Assembly: GCF_000011365.1 (NCBI RefSeq)
Contig: NC_004463.1
Location: 6,124,001 to 6,188,000 of the forward strand
DNA: 64,000 bases
Direction: 5' to 3'
Source of the DNA: Bradyrhizobium diazoefficiens USDA 110
Lineage (GTDB): Bacteria; Pseudomonadota; Alphaproteobacteria; Rhizobiales; Xanthobacteraceae
Within the stretch, counting starts at the first letter, position 1. Each line of letters opens with the position of its first letter. The notes under the pieces were generated by a model, which was not told the origin of the DNA, made no database searches, and worked only from the letters and a program-made list of their open reading frames with translations. The position numbers and the translations under genes were made by a program. Positions 53,313 through 62,324 of the stretch are shown here, piece by piece.

Positions 53313-54071
53313 ATGACCTATTGTTGCGGAATCCTGGTTCGGGACGGTTTGGTGATGATCGCCGATACCCGCACCAATGCCGGTCTCGACAACGTCTCGA
53401 CCTTCCGCAAGCTGCACATCTTCTCCAAGCCCGGCGACCGCATCATGGCGATCGCCAGCGCCGGCAACCTCGCCATCAGCCAGTCGGTGCTGTCCACGCT
53501 GACCGAAGGCCTCGAGGACCCCAATACGGGCGAGATCGAGACGCTGATGAACGCGCCGACCATGTTCCAGGCCGCCCAGCGCATCGGCCGGGCGATCCGG
53601 GCGGTGCATGCGACCGAAGGGCCCGCGCTGAAATCCGAGGACGTCTCGTTCGACGTCTCCTTCCTGTTCGGCGGCCAGATCAAGGGCGCGCGTATGCGCC
53701 TGTTCATGGTCTACACCGCCGGCAACTTCATCGAGTGCACCACCGACACGCCCTACTTGCAGATCGGCGAGCACAAATACGGCAAGCCGGTGCTCGACCG
53801 TGCCATGCATTACGACGTCGAGCTCTACGAGGCGCTGAAGACCGGCCTGATCTCGATGGACTCGACCATGCGCTCCAACCTCGGCGTCGGCCTGCCGATC
53901 GACGTGCTGGTGGTGCGCGCCGACGCCTGCGATGCCGATCTCAACCACCGCATCGAGGCGGGCGAGCCCTATTTCCACGATCTGCGCTCGCGCTGGTCGG
54001 CAGCCTTGCGCGCCGCGCACCAGAACATTCCGCGCCCGCCCTACAAGAACGAAAAAGAACCCAAAACCTGA
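53313..54071 (+). CDS. Anbu, proteasome-type peptidase
   Basis: 252 residues. Anbu is an HslV-like self-compartmentalising beta subunit. Met1 is followed directly by Thr2, which after Met removal is the N-terminal nucleophile; Asp18 ([10 protein letters not shown]) and Lys33 (FRKLHIF) complete the active site. The stretch [17 protein letters not shown] is diagnostic. No ATPase partner gene (HslU) is nearby, as usual for Anbu. In many proteobacteria Anbu is encoded with the ATP-grasp, alpha-E and transglutaminase genes seen upstream here. Substrates are unknown. Confidence 0.95.
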   Translation: MTYCCGILVRDGLVMIADTRTNAGLDNVSTFRKLHIFSKPGDRIMAIASAGNLAISQSVLSTLTEGLEDPNTGEIETLMNAPTMFQAAQRIGRAIRAVHATEGPALKSEDVSFDVSFLFGGQIKGARMRLFMVYTAGNFIECTTDTPYLQIGEHKYGKPVLDRAMHYDVELYEALKTGLISMDSTMRSNLGVGLPIDVLVVRADACDADLNHRIEAGEPYFHDLRSRWSAALRAAHQNIPRPPYKNEKEPKT

Positions 54072-54096
54072 CAGCTTAGAGAAAAGGCAGGAAACG

Positions 54097-54855
54097 ATGA
54101 GTGAAGCAAAAAAGATCGCAGTGGTGACGGGCGCCGGCACCGGTGTCGGCCGCGCGGCCGCGCTGGCGCTGATGAACACCGGCTTCACCGTGGTGCTCGT
54201 GGGGCGCCGCATGGAGATGCTCGAGGAAACGGCGAAGCTCGGTCCCGCAGGAAAGAGCCTCTGCGTCACCGCCGACATGACCAAGCCGGACCAGATCGCC
54301 GCGCTGTTTGACAAGGTGAAGGCGACCTATGGCCGCCTCGACGTGCTGTTCAACAATGCCGGCATGGGCGCGCCGGCGGTGAACTTCGAGGATCTCAGCC
54401 TCGAGCAGTGGCAGGCGGTGGTGAACACCAACCTCACCGGCCCGTTCCTGTGCACCCAGCACGCCTTCCGCATCATGAAGGACCAGACCCCGCGCGGCGG
54501 CCGCATCATCAACAACGGCTCGATCTCGGCGCATGCGCCGCGGCCGTTCTCGGCGGCCTACACCTCGACCAAGCACGCCATCACGGGCCTCACCAAGGCG
54601 AGCAATCTCGACGGGCGCATGTACGACATCGCGGTCGGCCAGGTCGACATCGGCAATGCGGCAACCCCGATGACCGACCGCATGGTCAACGGCCCCGGCG
54701 TGCTCCAGCCCGACGGCACCACCAAGCACGAGCCGCGCATGGACGCCAAAGCGGTCGGCGATGCTGTCGCCTACATGGCCGGCCTGCCGCTGGACGCCAA
54801 CGTGCTGACCATGACGGTCATGGCGACCAAGATGCCGTTCGTTGGACGGGGCTAA
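54097..54855 (+). CDS. SDR family oxidoreductase
   Basis: 252 residues from the ATG at 54097, preceded by GCAGGAAACG, 25 bases after the Anbu stop. Classical short-chain dehydrogenase motifs: cofactor [17 protein letters not shown] at the central strand and the Ser-Tyr-Lys site as [26 protein letters not shown]. The Tyr and Lys are in YTSTKH. It is NAD(P)-dependent, with unknown substrate. It is probably co-transcribed with Anbu, though the family is not a regular member of that set. Confidence 0.93.
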   Translation: MSEAKKIAVVTGAGTGVGRAAALALMNTGFTVVLVGRRMEMLEETAKLGPAGKSLCVTADMTKPDQIAALFDKVKATYGRLDVLFNNAGMGAPAVNFEDLSLEQWQAVVNTNLTGPFLCTQHAFRIMKDQTPRGGRIINNGSISAHAPRPFSAAYTSTKHAITGLTKASNLDGRMYDIAVGQVDIGNAATPMTDRMVNGPGVLQPDGTTKHEPRMDAKAVGDAVAYMAGLPLDANVLTMTVMATKMPFVGRG

Positions 54856-54860
54856 GACCG

Positions 54861-55667
54861 TTACTGGTTCTTGCCCAGGGCTTCTGACACCAAATGAAGC
54901 CCGCGATCCTTGGCCGCGATCAACCGTCGTTGAAATGCGGCCAAGGTCGCTTCTTTGCTGTCGGGCGCAAGTTCGCTGGCCAGGGCAGCGAAGTGGCTAT
55001 CGGCCTCGTCGAACCGGCCGAGACGCCGCAGCATCTCGCCGGTCAGAAGCCGATCGTCGAGGCGCGCTTCTGCGCTCCTGGTTGTGTCGGCAACGTCCAC
55101 TGCCAGCCGCGCCAGCAGTTCAGTCGCATAGCGAGTGTAGCGTTCGCCGGTCGTGCCTTCCGCCATCAGGCGCCGGACGAGATCCTGAGCATCCTTGGCG
55201 GACAGGCCAGGTCTGTTCACCCGGCTCCGTTCGCCAAGCTCGGTTCGTCCCGCCTCCCACGTCGCCTGCAGCAGCAGACTGGATACTTCCGCGTGAGATG
55301 AGCCGGTGTGCTCCATGATCCAGGATGCGCGGTAATAAGGCGTCTCACTCCGGATGCCCTGAAACTCCGGTGACAGAATCAAAGGCCGAAGCCTCTCCAG
55401 CTCGTCGTCCTCGTACTTCGCCTTGACGAAGACAAATCCGTTGGTCGGGCAACTCGCGAGCGGCCAGGGGCTTTCAATCGCACCGACCGGCATCCAATCG
55501 AGCTGCTTGCCAAAGGACGTGCCGGAGTTCTGCGCGCTGTAGGTGAATTTGACGCCGTCGTAGGGACAGGTCATTTCGACGATGCTTCTGGTCATTGCAT
55601 GAGCAGCGAAAGCGCCGCCGGCCAGAACGAGCCACGCCAGAACTAGCAGCCTTGATCGCCTGCCCAT
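54861..55667 (-). CDS. Exported protein of unknown function
   Basis: 268 residues from the ATG at 55667, with GAGGGGGAG directly before it. The N-terminus is a signal peptide (RRSRLLVLAWLVLAGGAFAAHA). A Cys-Pro-Tyr-Asp-Gly stretch and a second Cys (PLASCPTNGFVFVKAKYEDDE) follow, then a helical region with TPR-like spacing (ARLDDRLLTGEMLRRLGRFDEADSHFAALASEL). The family is like a group of DUF2225-type periplasmic proteins, but I cannot confirm it. It converges with the SDR gene (five bases apart). Confidence 0.72.
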   Translation of the reverse strand: MGRRSRLLVLAWLVLAGGAFAAHAMTRSIVEMTCPYDGVKFTYSAQNSGTSFGKQLDWMPVGAIESPWPLASCPTNGFVFVKAKYEDDELERLRPLILSPEFQGIRSETPYYRASWIMEHTGSSHAEVSSLLLQATWEAGRTELGERSRVNRPGLSAKDAQDLVRRLMAEGTTGERYTRYATELLARLAVDVADTTRSAEARLDDRLLTGEMLRRLGRFDEADSHFAALASELAPDSKEATLAAFQRRLIAAKDRGLHLVSEALGKNQ

Positions 55668-55781
55668 CTCCCCCTCTATCCTACGTGGAGACCGATCCCT
55701 CGGACTACCATGCCGTCCGGAATACGCCGTTCGTGTGGCGCCGCTGAAACGGGCCTCGCTCCTGCCTGACTCAAAAAGTGA

Positions 55782-55803
55782 AAAACAACCCCATGCACAG
55801 TAG
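55782..55803. repeat. 22-base repeat, copy 2
   Basis: Identical over 22 bases to 17398-17419, same orientation. It lies upstream of the exported-protein gene at 54861, about 115 bases before its ATG on the opposite strand. Confidence 0.8.
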
Positions 55804-55875
55804 GCGTCAAGGGGCGCCAGCAGGCGGTCAGCCGTGGGGGTGACGTGAACTAAAGCCCCGCGCTGCCTCCACAAT

Positions 55876-55962
55876 CGTCATTGCGAGCGCAGCGAAGCAA
55901 TCCAGACTGCCTCCGCGGTGAGATTCTGGATTGCTTCGTCGCAAGGGCTCCTCGCAATGACG
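55876..55962. repeat. REP-type repeat (CGTCATTGCGAG family)
   Basis: Opens CGTCATTGCGAGCGCAGCG and closes CTCGCAATGACG. Inner arms GAAGCAATCCAGA and TCTGGATTGCTTC are inverted copies. Distinct from the CGTCATTCCGGGG family. It lies 15 bases after the stop of the convergently ordered MFS gene (minus strand). Confidence 0.9.
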
Positions 55963-55977
55963 TGGAGAGAGCGGAGT

Positions 55978-57216
55978 CTACTCCAGGCTCTCCACCCGCC
56001 GCAGGGTCGGAAACAGCTTCATCCAGAGCAGCGCCACCGCGACCGTGCAGACGCCGCCGAACACTGCCGCCGGCATAGCGCCGAGCAGCGCGGCTGCCAC
56101 TCCGCTCTCGAACTGGCCGAGCTGGTTGGAGGCGTTGATGAAGAGGAAATTCACCGCGCCGACGCGGCCGCGCATCTCGTCGGGCGTTGAGAGCTGCACC
56201 AGCGAGAAGCGGATCACGACGCTGATCGTGTCGGCGGCGCCGAGGATCGCGAGCGACAGCACCGACAGCCACATCCATGACGACAGCGCGAACACGATGG
56301 TCGCGATGCCGAACACGATCACGGCCTGGAACATGCGCAGGCCCACATGCCGCGAGATGGCGTGGCGCGCCAGCACCATGATCATCAGCAGTGCGCCAAC
56401 TGCCGGCGCGGCGCGCAACACGCCGAGCCCGATCGGGCCGGTCTGGAGGATATCGCGGGCATAGATCGGCAACAGCGCGGTGACGCCGCCGAACAGCACC
56501 GCGAACAGGTCGAGCGAGATGGTGCCGAGGATCGCCGGATTGCTCCGGATGAAGCGAACACCGGCGAAGATGTTGTCGGCGTCCGTGCCCTCCTTGGCGA
56601 CCGCCTGCGGGCGCGGCCGGATGAAACCGGTCAGGATCATCCCGAGAATCCAGAACAGCAGCATCACGGCATAGGCAAGATGCGGCGCGACCGCGTAGGC
56701 AAAGCCGCCGAGCGCGGGACCCGTGATGGTCGCGACCTGCCCTGCGCCGCTCGCGACGGCCGTTGCCCGCTGGAGCGAGCCCTGCGGCGCGATCAGCGGC
56801 AGCAGCGCCGCGGTGGTCGGGCTTTCGAAGGCCCCGGCAATGCCGAGCACGAAGGTCGCGATGAAGATCTGCACTTCGCTGACTGCGCCCAGATAGGTGA
56901 TGATTGCGAGATAGAGCGCGGTCGCGGCCTCCACGAGCTGGCAGAGCTGGACCACGCGCTTGCGCTCGAAGCGGTCGGCGGCGTGGCCGGCGACGAACAC
57001 GAGCAGCGCGGTGGGCAGGAACTGCACGAGGCCGACCATGCCGAGGTCGAAGGCCGAGCCGGTGAGGTCGTAGATCTGCCAGCCGATCGCGACCGCCGCG
57101 ATCTGGCTGGAAAAGCGCGACAGGCTGCGCGAGAGCAGGAAGAACAGGAAGGCGCGGTGGGAGAGGAGCACGCCGGCACTGACCGGCGGATTTTCGGATA
57201 TTGGCTGCTCTGGCAT
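55978..57216 (-). CDS. MFS transporter (MFS_3 group)
   Basis: 412 residues from the ATG at 57216, with AAAGGCG before it; the in-frame ATG at 57327 precedes unrelated residues. About twelve membrane segments. Motif A appears as GHAADRFERKRV, and the N-terminal half contains SRFSSQIAAVAIGWQIYDLTGSAFDLGMVGL, typical of the enterobactin exporter-like group. The substrate is unknown. Divergent from the nucleoside transporter gene (161-base spacer). Confidence 0.87.
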   Translation of the reverse strand: MPEQPISENPPVSAGVLLSHRAFLFFLLSRSLSRFSSQIAAVAIGWQIYDLTGSAFDLGMVGLVQFLPTALLVFVAGHAADRFERKRVVQLCQLVEAATALYLAIITYLGAVSEVQIFIATFVLGIAGAFESPTTAALLPLIAPQGSLQRATAVASGAGQVATITGPALGGFAYAVAPHLAYAVMLLFWILGMILTGFIRPRPQAVAKEGTDADNIFAGVRFIRSNPAILGTISLDLFAVLFGGVTALLPIYARDILQTGPIGLGVLRAAPAVGALLMIMVLARHAISRHVGLRMFQAVIVFGIATIVFALSSWMWLSVLSLAILGAADTISVVIRFSLVQLSTPDEMRGRVGAVNFLFINASNQLGQFESGVAAALLGAMPAAVFGGVCTVAVALLWMKLFPTLRRVESLE

Positions 57217-57377
57217 CGCCTTTTGGGTCACCCTCGGACCGCTCGCCCCCTTGACGTCGACATGCCCCCGCGTGACTGAGGCGGGCCGGCTTGTCAACAG
57301 CCGGGCGTTTCCCGCACGTCCCGGCATTGCCTTTGCAACGCACGCGCGGCCATAATCACAGAGGGTTTGGGGACATC

Positions 57378-58628
57378 ATGCTGCGGCTGCAATCGGCACT
57401 CGGCATTTTCGCATTGCTGCTGATCGCGTGGGCATTGGCAGAGAATCGCCGCGCGGTCTCGCTGCGCCAGGCGGCGATCGGCCTTGTCATGACCTTCGTC
57501 ACCGCGGCGGTGCTGCTGAAGCTGCCGGCCGTCGCCCATGCCTTCGGCGCCATCAACGACGCGGTCGGCGCGATCTCGGCGGCCTCGCGCGCCGGCTCCT
57601 CCTTCGTGTTCGGCTATGTCGGCGGCGGTCCCCTGCCCTTCGACCTGAAGGTACCGGGCGCCGATTTCATCCTGGCGTTCCAGGCGCTGCCGATCGTGCT
57701 GGTGATGAGCGTGCTGACGACGCTGCTGTTCTATTGGCGGGTTCTGCCGCCGATCGTACGCGGCACGGCCTGGCTGCTCGAACGCACGCTCGGCGTCGGC
57801 GGCGCGGTGGGCTTGTCGACCGCGGCCAACATCTTCCTCGGCATGGTCGAGGCGCCGCTGTTCGTGCGGCCGTATCTGGCGCAGATGACACGCAGCGAGT
57901 TGTTCCTGGTGATGACCGGCGGCATGGCCGGCATCGCCGGCACGGTGCTGGTGCTCTACGCCACGCTCCTTGCTCCGCTCATCCCCGACGCCGCCGCGCA
58001 TTTCGTCATCGCCTCGGTGCTGGGCGCGCCGGCTGCGATCCTTGTCAGCCTGATCATGGTGCCGGAGACGTCGGACAAGCGCACCGGCGGCGCGCTGGAG
58101 GATCCCGAGATGGCGGTCTCCGGCACGATGGATGCGATCGTGAAGGGCACCGGCGCGGGGATTGAGCTGCTGATCAACATCATCGCGATGCTGCTGGTGC
58201 TGGTGGCGCTGGTCTACCTCGTCAACGCCATCCTCGGCCTGCTGCCGCACATCGGCGGCGCGGCGATCTCGTTGCAGCGCATGCTGGGGCTTGTGATGGC
58301 GCCGGTGTGCTGGCTGATGGGATTGCCCTGGGATCAGGCGGTGACGGCCGGCAGCCTGATGGGCACGAAAACCGTGCTCAACGAACTGATCGCCTATGTC
58401 GACCTGTCGAAGCTCGCGCCGGAGGCACTGGACGCACGCTCGCGCCTGATCATGCTCTACGCGATGTGCGGCTTCGCCAACTTCGCCAGCCTCGGCATCA
58501 TGATCGGCGGCTTGGGGGTGATGGCGCCGGAGCGCCGCGAGGAGATCAACGCGCTCGGGCTGAAGTCGATCGTGTCGGGGACGCTGACGACGTGCTTGAT
58601 GGGAGCGGTGGTGGGGGTGTTGGCGTAA
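57378..58628 (+). CDS. Concentrative nucleoside transporter (CNT/NupC-like)
   Basis: 416 residues from the ATG at 57378. The three CNT sub-domains are visible: the N-terminal segment (LRLQSALGIFALLLIAWALAENR), a gate domain, and the C-terminal region with GTKTVLNELIAYVDL and ALCGFANFASLGI-like text (MYAMCGFANFASLGIMIGG). CNT proteins import nucleosides with a proton or sodium ion. No nucleoside-catabolic genes adjoin it. A REP-type repeat follows the stop. Confidence 0.93.
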   Translation: MLRLQSALGIFALLLIAWALAENRRAVSLRQAAIGLVMTFVTAAVLLKLPAVAHAFGAINDAVGAISAASRAGSSFVFGYVGGGPLPFDLKVPGADFILAFQALPIVLVMSVLTTLLFYWRVLPPIVRGTAWLLERTLGVGGAVGLSTAANIFLGMVEAPLFVRPYLAQMTRSELFLVMTGGMAGIAGTVLVLYATLLAPLIPDAAAHFVIASVLGAPAAILVSLIMVPETSDKRTGGALEDPEMAVSGTMDAIVKGTGAGIELLINIIAMLLVLVALVYLVNAILGLLPHIGGAAISLQRMLGLVMAPVCWLMGLPWDQAVTAGSLMGTKTVLNELIAYVDLSKLAPEALDARSRLIMLYAMCGFANFASLGIMIGGLGVMAPERREEINALGLKSIVSGTLTTCLMGAVVGVLA

Positions 58629-58638
58629 GTCTCTCCAC

Positions 58639-58746
58639 CGTCATTCCGGGGCGCGACGAAGTCGCGAGCCCGGAATCCATTTTACCGCGCGTGATGAGGT
58701 ACGATGGATTCCGGGTTCGCGCCAAGAGGCGCGCCCCGGAATGACG
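58639..58746. repeat. REP-type repeat between transporter and cupin genes
   Basis: Opens CGTCATTCCGGGGCGCG and closes CGCGCCCCGGAATGACG, a 17-base inverted pair, with a second inner pair AGCCCGGAATCCAT/ATGGATTCCGGGTT. It separates convergent genes. Confidence 0.92.
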
Positions 58747-58778
58747 AGAGAAGGGTGCAGCGTCTCCGACGGAGCGCC

Positions 58779-59306
58779 CTACGCCTTCAGCTCCACCGTC
58801 TTGAACTCCGCCGGCAAAATCACCTCCAGCAGTTCCACGTCGTCCGAGTAATCCAGGATCATGTGCTTGATCTTCGGCGGCTGGGTCCAGGCGCTGCCCT
58901 CCTTCATCAGCGTCTCGCCCTCGCCTTCCATGTAGGTCTTCACCCAACCCTTGAGCACGTAGACCATCTGGAATTCGACGTCGTGGAAGTGAAGCTTTGA
59001 GACTTCGGCGGGATTGCAGGGGCCCTGCAGCCGGATCACGTGTGCTTGCGCGAGGCCGTGGCTTGCTTCGGCGATACCGAGGTCACGGTACTTCGCGTAG
59101 GCGCGCAGGCCGTCGGCCTTGAAGTCTTCCTCGCGGTGATGGCTGATCGCGATGCGCTGCTTCGGACGTACGGGCTTCTTCGGAGAGGCTGTGCGCGCCT
59201 TCGCCTTGACCGCCTTGCGTGCCGAGGATCGCGCCGCGGCCTTGGTGCCGCTCCGCTTCTTCACCGCGGTCTTGCTTGCGGGTCTTGATGCCTTTTGCTT
59301 GGCCAT
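58779..59306 (-). CDS. Cupin protein with a histone-H1-like basic N-terminus
   Basis: 175 residues. Residues 1 to about 50 are almost all Lys, Ala, Arg, Ser and Pro (AKQKASRPASKTAVKKRSG, then KAVKAKARTASPKKPVRPK), like a histone H1 tail. Residues about 60-175 form a cupin with metal-binding KLHFHDVEFQMVYVLKGW and a later PPKIKHMIL. The cupin would bind a metal and small ligand; the tail would bind nucleic acid or another anionic surface. The fused arrangement is unusual. It converges with the nucleoside transporter gene. Confidence 0.87.
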   Translation of the reverse strand: MAKQKASRPASKTAVKKRSGTKAAARSSARKAVKAKARTASPKKPVRPKQRIAISHHREEDFKADGLRAYAKYRDLGIAEASHGLAQAHVIRLQGPCNPAEVSKLHFHDVEFQMVYVLKGWVKTYMEGEGETLMKEGSAWTQPPKIKHMILDYSDDVELLEVILPAEFKTVELKA

Positions 59307-59523
59307 TGTCTGCCTCCCTGATCTGAGCCGCGCCCGCCGGATGGGTGCAACCGGACGGCAGATTAGCCAGTCCTGGACGAGGCAGCAATTGCAGGGCTTG
59401 GATCAGCAGCGCGATAACGGGATCGTTCGTAGCTTGCCCGAAGCTGTCGTCGCGAACGGCCGTCGTCTCGTATTCGTTCCCTCGCCGATTTAATCTCGCC
59501 GGGAGATTCTGGGGGATTGATTC

Positions 59524-61650
59524 ATGAGCAACAGCGTAGGTCAGCGTGCATTTCAAAATGCCCGGCTTCAGAAGCGGCAGAAAGCCGATGTGCTGCCGTT
59601 GCTCGGGCAGGCCCTCCAGTTGCACAAGCAAGGGCTTCTCGCCCAGGCCCAGGCTGCCTACCGCCAGGTTCTGCAGCTGGCGCCCGACCAATTCATCGCG
59701 CTGCATATGCTCGGCAGCTTGGAGTCAGATACCAAAAACTATCAGCAGGCCGAAATTCTGCTGAGCCGGGCGGTTGCCGTGGATCCGCGATCTGCCGATG
59801 CTCACATGAGCCGAGGCGTCGCGCTGAACGGGCTACGACGTCACGGTGAGGCCTGTGAGAGCTATCGAAGGGCCCTCGCCTTGCGCCCCAACTTCGCTGT
59901 AGCCCTGTCCAATCTCGGTAACGCGAGCGTGACGCTCGATCTTCAGGAAGCGCTCGCGTGCTTCGACAAGGCGCTCGCAATCGACGGAAACCTTGCCGAA
60001 GCCCACAACGGCCGGGGTTGGGTGCTCTGCCGTCTGCGCAATTATGACGAGGCCATCGCCAGCTTGAACCGTGCGCTAGCGATCAAGCCCGCCTATGCCT
60101 CGGCGCTGGCGAACCGCGCCCTCGCTTTGCAGGAGCTTCTGCGGATTGACGAAGCCATGGCGGATTGCAATCAGGCAATTGCCGTGGAGCCCAACGATAT
60201 GAACGGGTGGCTCGGGCGCGCCAGTGTCTGGCTCCAGGTCCAGCACATGGCCGAAGCACTGCACGATAGCGAGAAAGCGATCGCTGTCGATCCCGATGCT
60301 GTTCAAGCTCACCTGGTACGGGGCATTTGTCTTGCCGCACTTGGGCGGGTCGACGAAGCCCTGGCCAGTTACGACAGAGCCCTTGAAATCGAGCCTGACT
60401 TCCCGAGCGCGATCTCCAACAAGATATTCACGCTCGATTTCGCGGCGGATGCCAGCGTCGAGCAGCATCAGCGAGCGCGGCAAGTCTGGTGGGAGCGGAT
60501 CGGCGCGAAGTTCGCCTCAGAAGCGGCGAGACCGCACGACAACAGCCGCGATCCGGATCGCCCTCTGGTGCTCGGCTATGTCTCGTCGGACTTCAACGCG
60601 CATTCGGCCGCATTCATATTCAAGCCGGTCCTGCAATACCGTGACCGGGCACAATTCGAGATCGTGTGCTACTCTTGTTCGTCGAAAGTGGATGCGGCGA
60701 CCGACGAATTTCAAAAGATCGCCGATCGCTGGCGCGACGCCTCGCAATGGAGCGACGATCGCCTCGCCGCCGAGATCCGCGCCGATGGCGTCGATATCCT
60801 GATCGATCTATCCGGCCATACCAAAGGAAACCGCCTCGGCGTGTTTGCGCGCAAGCCGGCGCCGATCCAGGCCCATGGCTGGGGTCACGGCACCGGCACC
60901 GGGCTGCCGACGATCGATTATCTGTTCTCCGACCCGGTCGCGATTCCTGCCGCGGTCCGGCATCTGTTTGCGGAAACCGTTGTCGACCTGCCGTGCTTTG
61001 TGACGCTGGAGCCGCTGCCGATCGAGCTTGCGCGGGCCTCAACGCCGGCGATCTCGAACGGCTTCGTCACATTCGGTGTCTTCAACCGCATCAGCAAGAT
61101 TTCGGACCAGGCCGCGCAGGCCTGGTCCCGGATTCTCGAGCGGGTGCCGGGGTCACGACTGCTGATCAAGGATGTTGCGCTGGACGATCAACTGGTCCGC
61201 GACAATCTGCTGGCACGGCTTGCAACTTGCGGAGTGCCGGCCGAACGCGTCGATCTGCTCGGAACCACCTTGCGAGTCGATCATCTGGCATCGTTCAATC
61301 GCGTCGATATTGCCCTCGATCCGTTCCCGCAGAATGGCGGCGTCAGCACGTTGGAAGCCTTGCAGATGGGCGTGCCCGTGGTGGCGAAGCTCGGGAACAG
61401 TCTGCCCAGCCGTGCCGCCGGCTCCATCCTCACCGCGCTTGGCCTGCCGGACTGGGTTACGGACAGCGAGGAGGCATATGTCGACATCGCGGTGAGCCGC
61501 GCGACTGAGATCGACGACCTCGACAAATTGCGGCGCGAGCTGCCCGGACAGGTCAGGGCTGCGCCGGCCTGCAACCCGGTCGCCTACGCGCAAGCGGCGG
61601 ACGAGGCCTATCGCGCGATGTGGAAGCGCTATTGCAGCAGCGACGCCTGA
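59524..61650 (+). CDS. TPR protein with SPINDLY/O-GlcNAc-transferase-like domain
   Basis: 708 residues. About eight tetratricopeptide repeats occupy residues 25-320 (for example LLSRAVAVDPRSADAHMSRG and LASYDRALEIEPDFPSAISN). A glycosyltransferase family 41 domain follows: LGYVSSDFNAHSAAF, LIDLSGHTKGNRLGVFARKPAPIQ, TGLPTIDYLFSDP and DPFPQNGGVSTLEALQMGVPVV, with the His in the first motif being the catalytic-region residue. It would transfer a sugar to a protein Ser/Thr. Bacterial SPINDLY homologues are poorly studied. It converges with usg. Confidence 0.92.
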   Translation: MSNSVGQRAFQNARLQKRQKADVLPLLGQALQLHKQGLLAQAQAAYRQVLQLAPDQFIALHMLGSLESDTKNYQQAEILLSRAVAVDPRSADAHMSRGVALNGLRRHGEACESYRRALALRPNFAVALSNLGNASVTLDLQEALACFDKALAIDGNLAEAHNGRGWVLCRLRNYDEAIASLNRALAIKPAYASALANRALALQELLRIDEAMADCNQAIAVEPNDMNGWLGRASVWLQVQHMAEALHDSEKAIAVDPDAVQAHLVRGICLAALGRVDEALASYDRALEIEPDFPSAISNKIFTLDFAADASVEQHQRARQVWWERIGAKFASEAARPHDNSRDPDRPLVLGYVSSDFNAHSAAFIFKPVLQYRDRAQFEIVCYSCSSKVDAATDEFQKIADRWRDASQWSDDRLAAEIRADGVDILIDLSGHTKGNRLGVFARKPAPIQAHGWGHGTGTGLPTIDYLFSDPVAIPAAVRHLFAETVVDLPCFVTLEPLPIELARASTPAISNGFVTFGVFNRISKISDQAAQAWSRILERVPGSRLLIKDVALDDQLVRDNLLARLATCGVPAERVDLLGTTLRVDHLASFNRVDIALDPFPQNGGVSTLEALQMGVPVVAKLGNSLPSRAAGSILTALGLPDWVTDSEEAYVDIAVSRATEIDDLDKLRRELPGQVRAAPACNPVAYAQAADEAYRAMWKRYCSSDA

Positions 61651-61658
61651 TCGCTGCG

Positions 61659-61946
61659 TCAATGCAGCCTGAACACGCCGTCCACCGCACGTAGCTCGGC
61701 CGGCTTGATCAGCTTGGAATGCGCGACGGTGACCGAATAGAGGGGACCGTCGAGCTTTTGCTGCCAGAACGCCAGGAAATCGGTCAGCGCCGGGAATTTC
61801 GGGAAGAGATCGTAGTTCTGCCAGACATAGGTCTGAAGCAGCGAAGGATGATCCGGCATCCGATAGAGAATTTCAGCCGTCGTCAGCCCGTAACCCAGCA
61901 CCTGTTTCCGGAAGTCGTCGGAAACAACCCCAACCCGCGAGACCAT
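61659..61946 (-). CDS. usg: Usg family protein
   Basis: 95 residues. The family is recognised by LGYGLTTAEILYRMPDHPSLLQTYVWQNYDLFPKFPALTDFLAFWQ, conserved across alphaproteobacteria and named after an ORF near trp genes in Caulobacter. No function is known. Small, soluble, probably cytoplasmic. Its gene converges with the SPINDLY-like gene (eight bases between the stops) and is divergent from groES across the 378-base control region. Confidence 0.92.
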   Translation of the reverse strand: MVSRVGVVSDDFRKQVLGYGLTTAEILYRMPDHPSLLQTYVWQNYDLFPKFPALTDFLAFWQQKLDGPLYSVTVAHSKLIKPAELRAVDGVFRLH

Positions 61947-62212
61947 GCCAACCTCCTTTGCAGGAGCGCATTCAGGGGTGGCTTGATCCGGTACGCTGCT
62001 TACGAGCCACCCGGTGGAGATGCGCTCACATGAGAGAAATGTGACGCAAACTGATAATCCATCTCAAGCCCAAAAGTTTAACAAGCTGTTGAAATTCAAT
62101 GCGTTAGCAGCAGAGACGGCTCCGTGCTAATACGGTCCGGCGGACGGTTAACGATGGGAAAGAGATTCTGGCAGCCGGGCCTTCCGAGTGCTTATTTTTC
62201 TGCTAGAAGCCC

Positions 62213-62240
62213 TTGCCCCCGCAAAATTCCTGTCCTATTT
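62213..62240 (+). promoter_or_regulatory. Candidate groESL promoter
   Basis: TTGCCC (62213-62218) and CTATTT (62235-62240) are separated by 16 bases and look like a vegetative -35/-10 pair. The predicted start would fall just before the CIRCE operator, the standard HrcA-controlled layout. The boxes are weak, so the call is tentative; a sigma-32-type promoter with CTTGCCC is an alternative. Confidence 0.4.
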
Positions 62241-62254
62241 CAGCCTCACCCGTG

Positions 62255-62281
62255 CTAGCACTCGCGGGCACAGACTGCTAA
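62255..62281 (+). promoter_or_regulatory. CIRCE operator (HrcA site) of groESL
   Basis: CTAGCACTC, nine bases, GACTGCTAA. Compared with the CIRCE consensus TTAGCACTC-N9-GAGTGCTAA it differs at two of 18 positions: T to C at the first position, and G to C in the right arm. HrcA binds this element and represses groESL at normal temperature. Placement 44 bases before the groES ATG is usual. Confidence 0.85.
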
Positions 62282-62324
62282 CAATCTGAAATCATCAACC
62301 CGAGCAATTGCTTAGGAGGACTGC

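Larger units (their letters stand above)
61947..62324. other. Control region between usg and groES
   Basis: 378 bases between divergent genes. The right third contains a candidate promoter (62213-62240) and a CIRCE-like operator (62255-62281) for groESL. The left part probably holds the usg promoter. AT-rich stretches occur around 62045-62100. No frame of interest. Confidence 0.7.
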
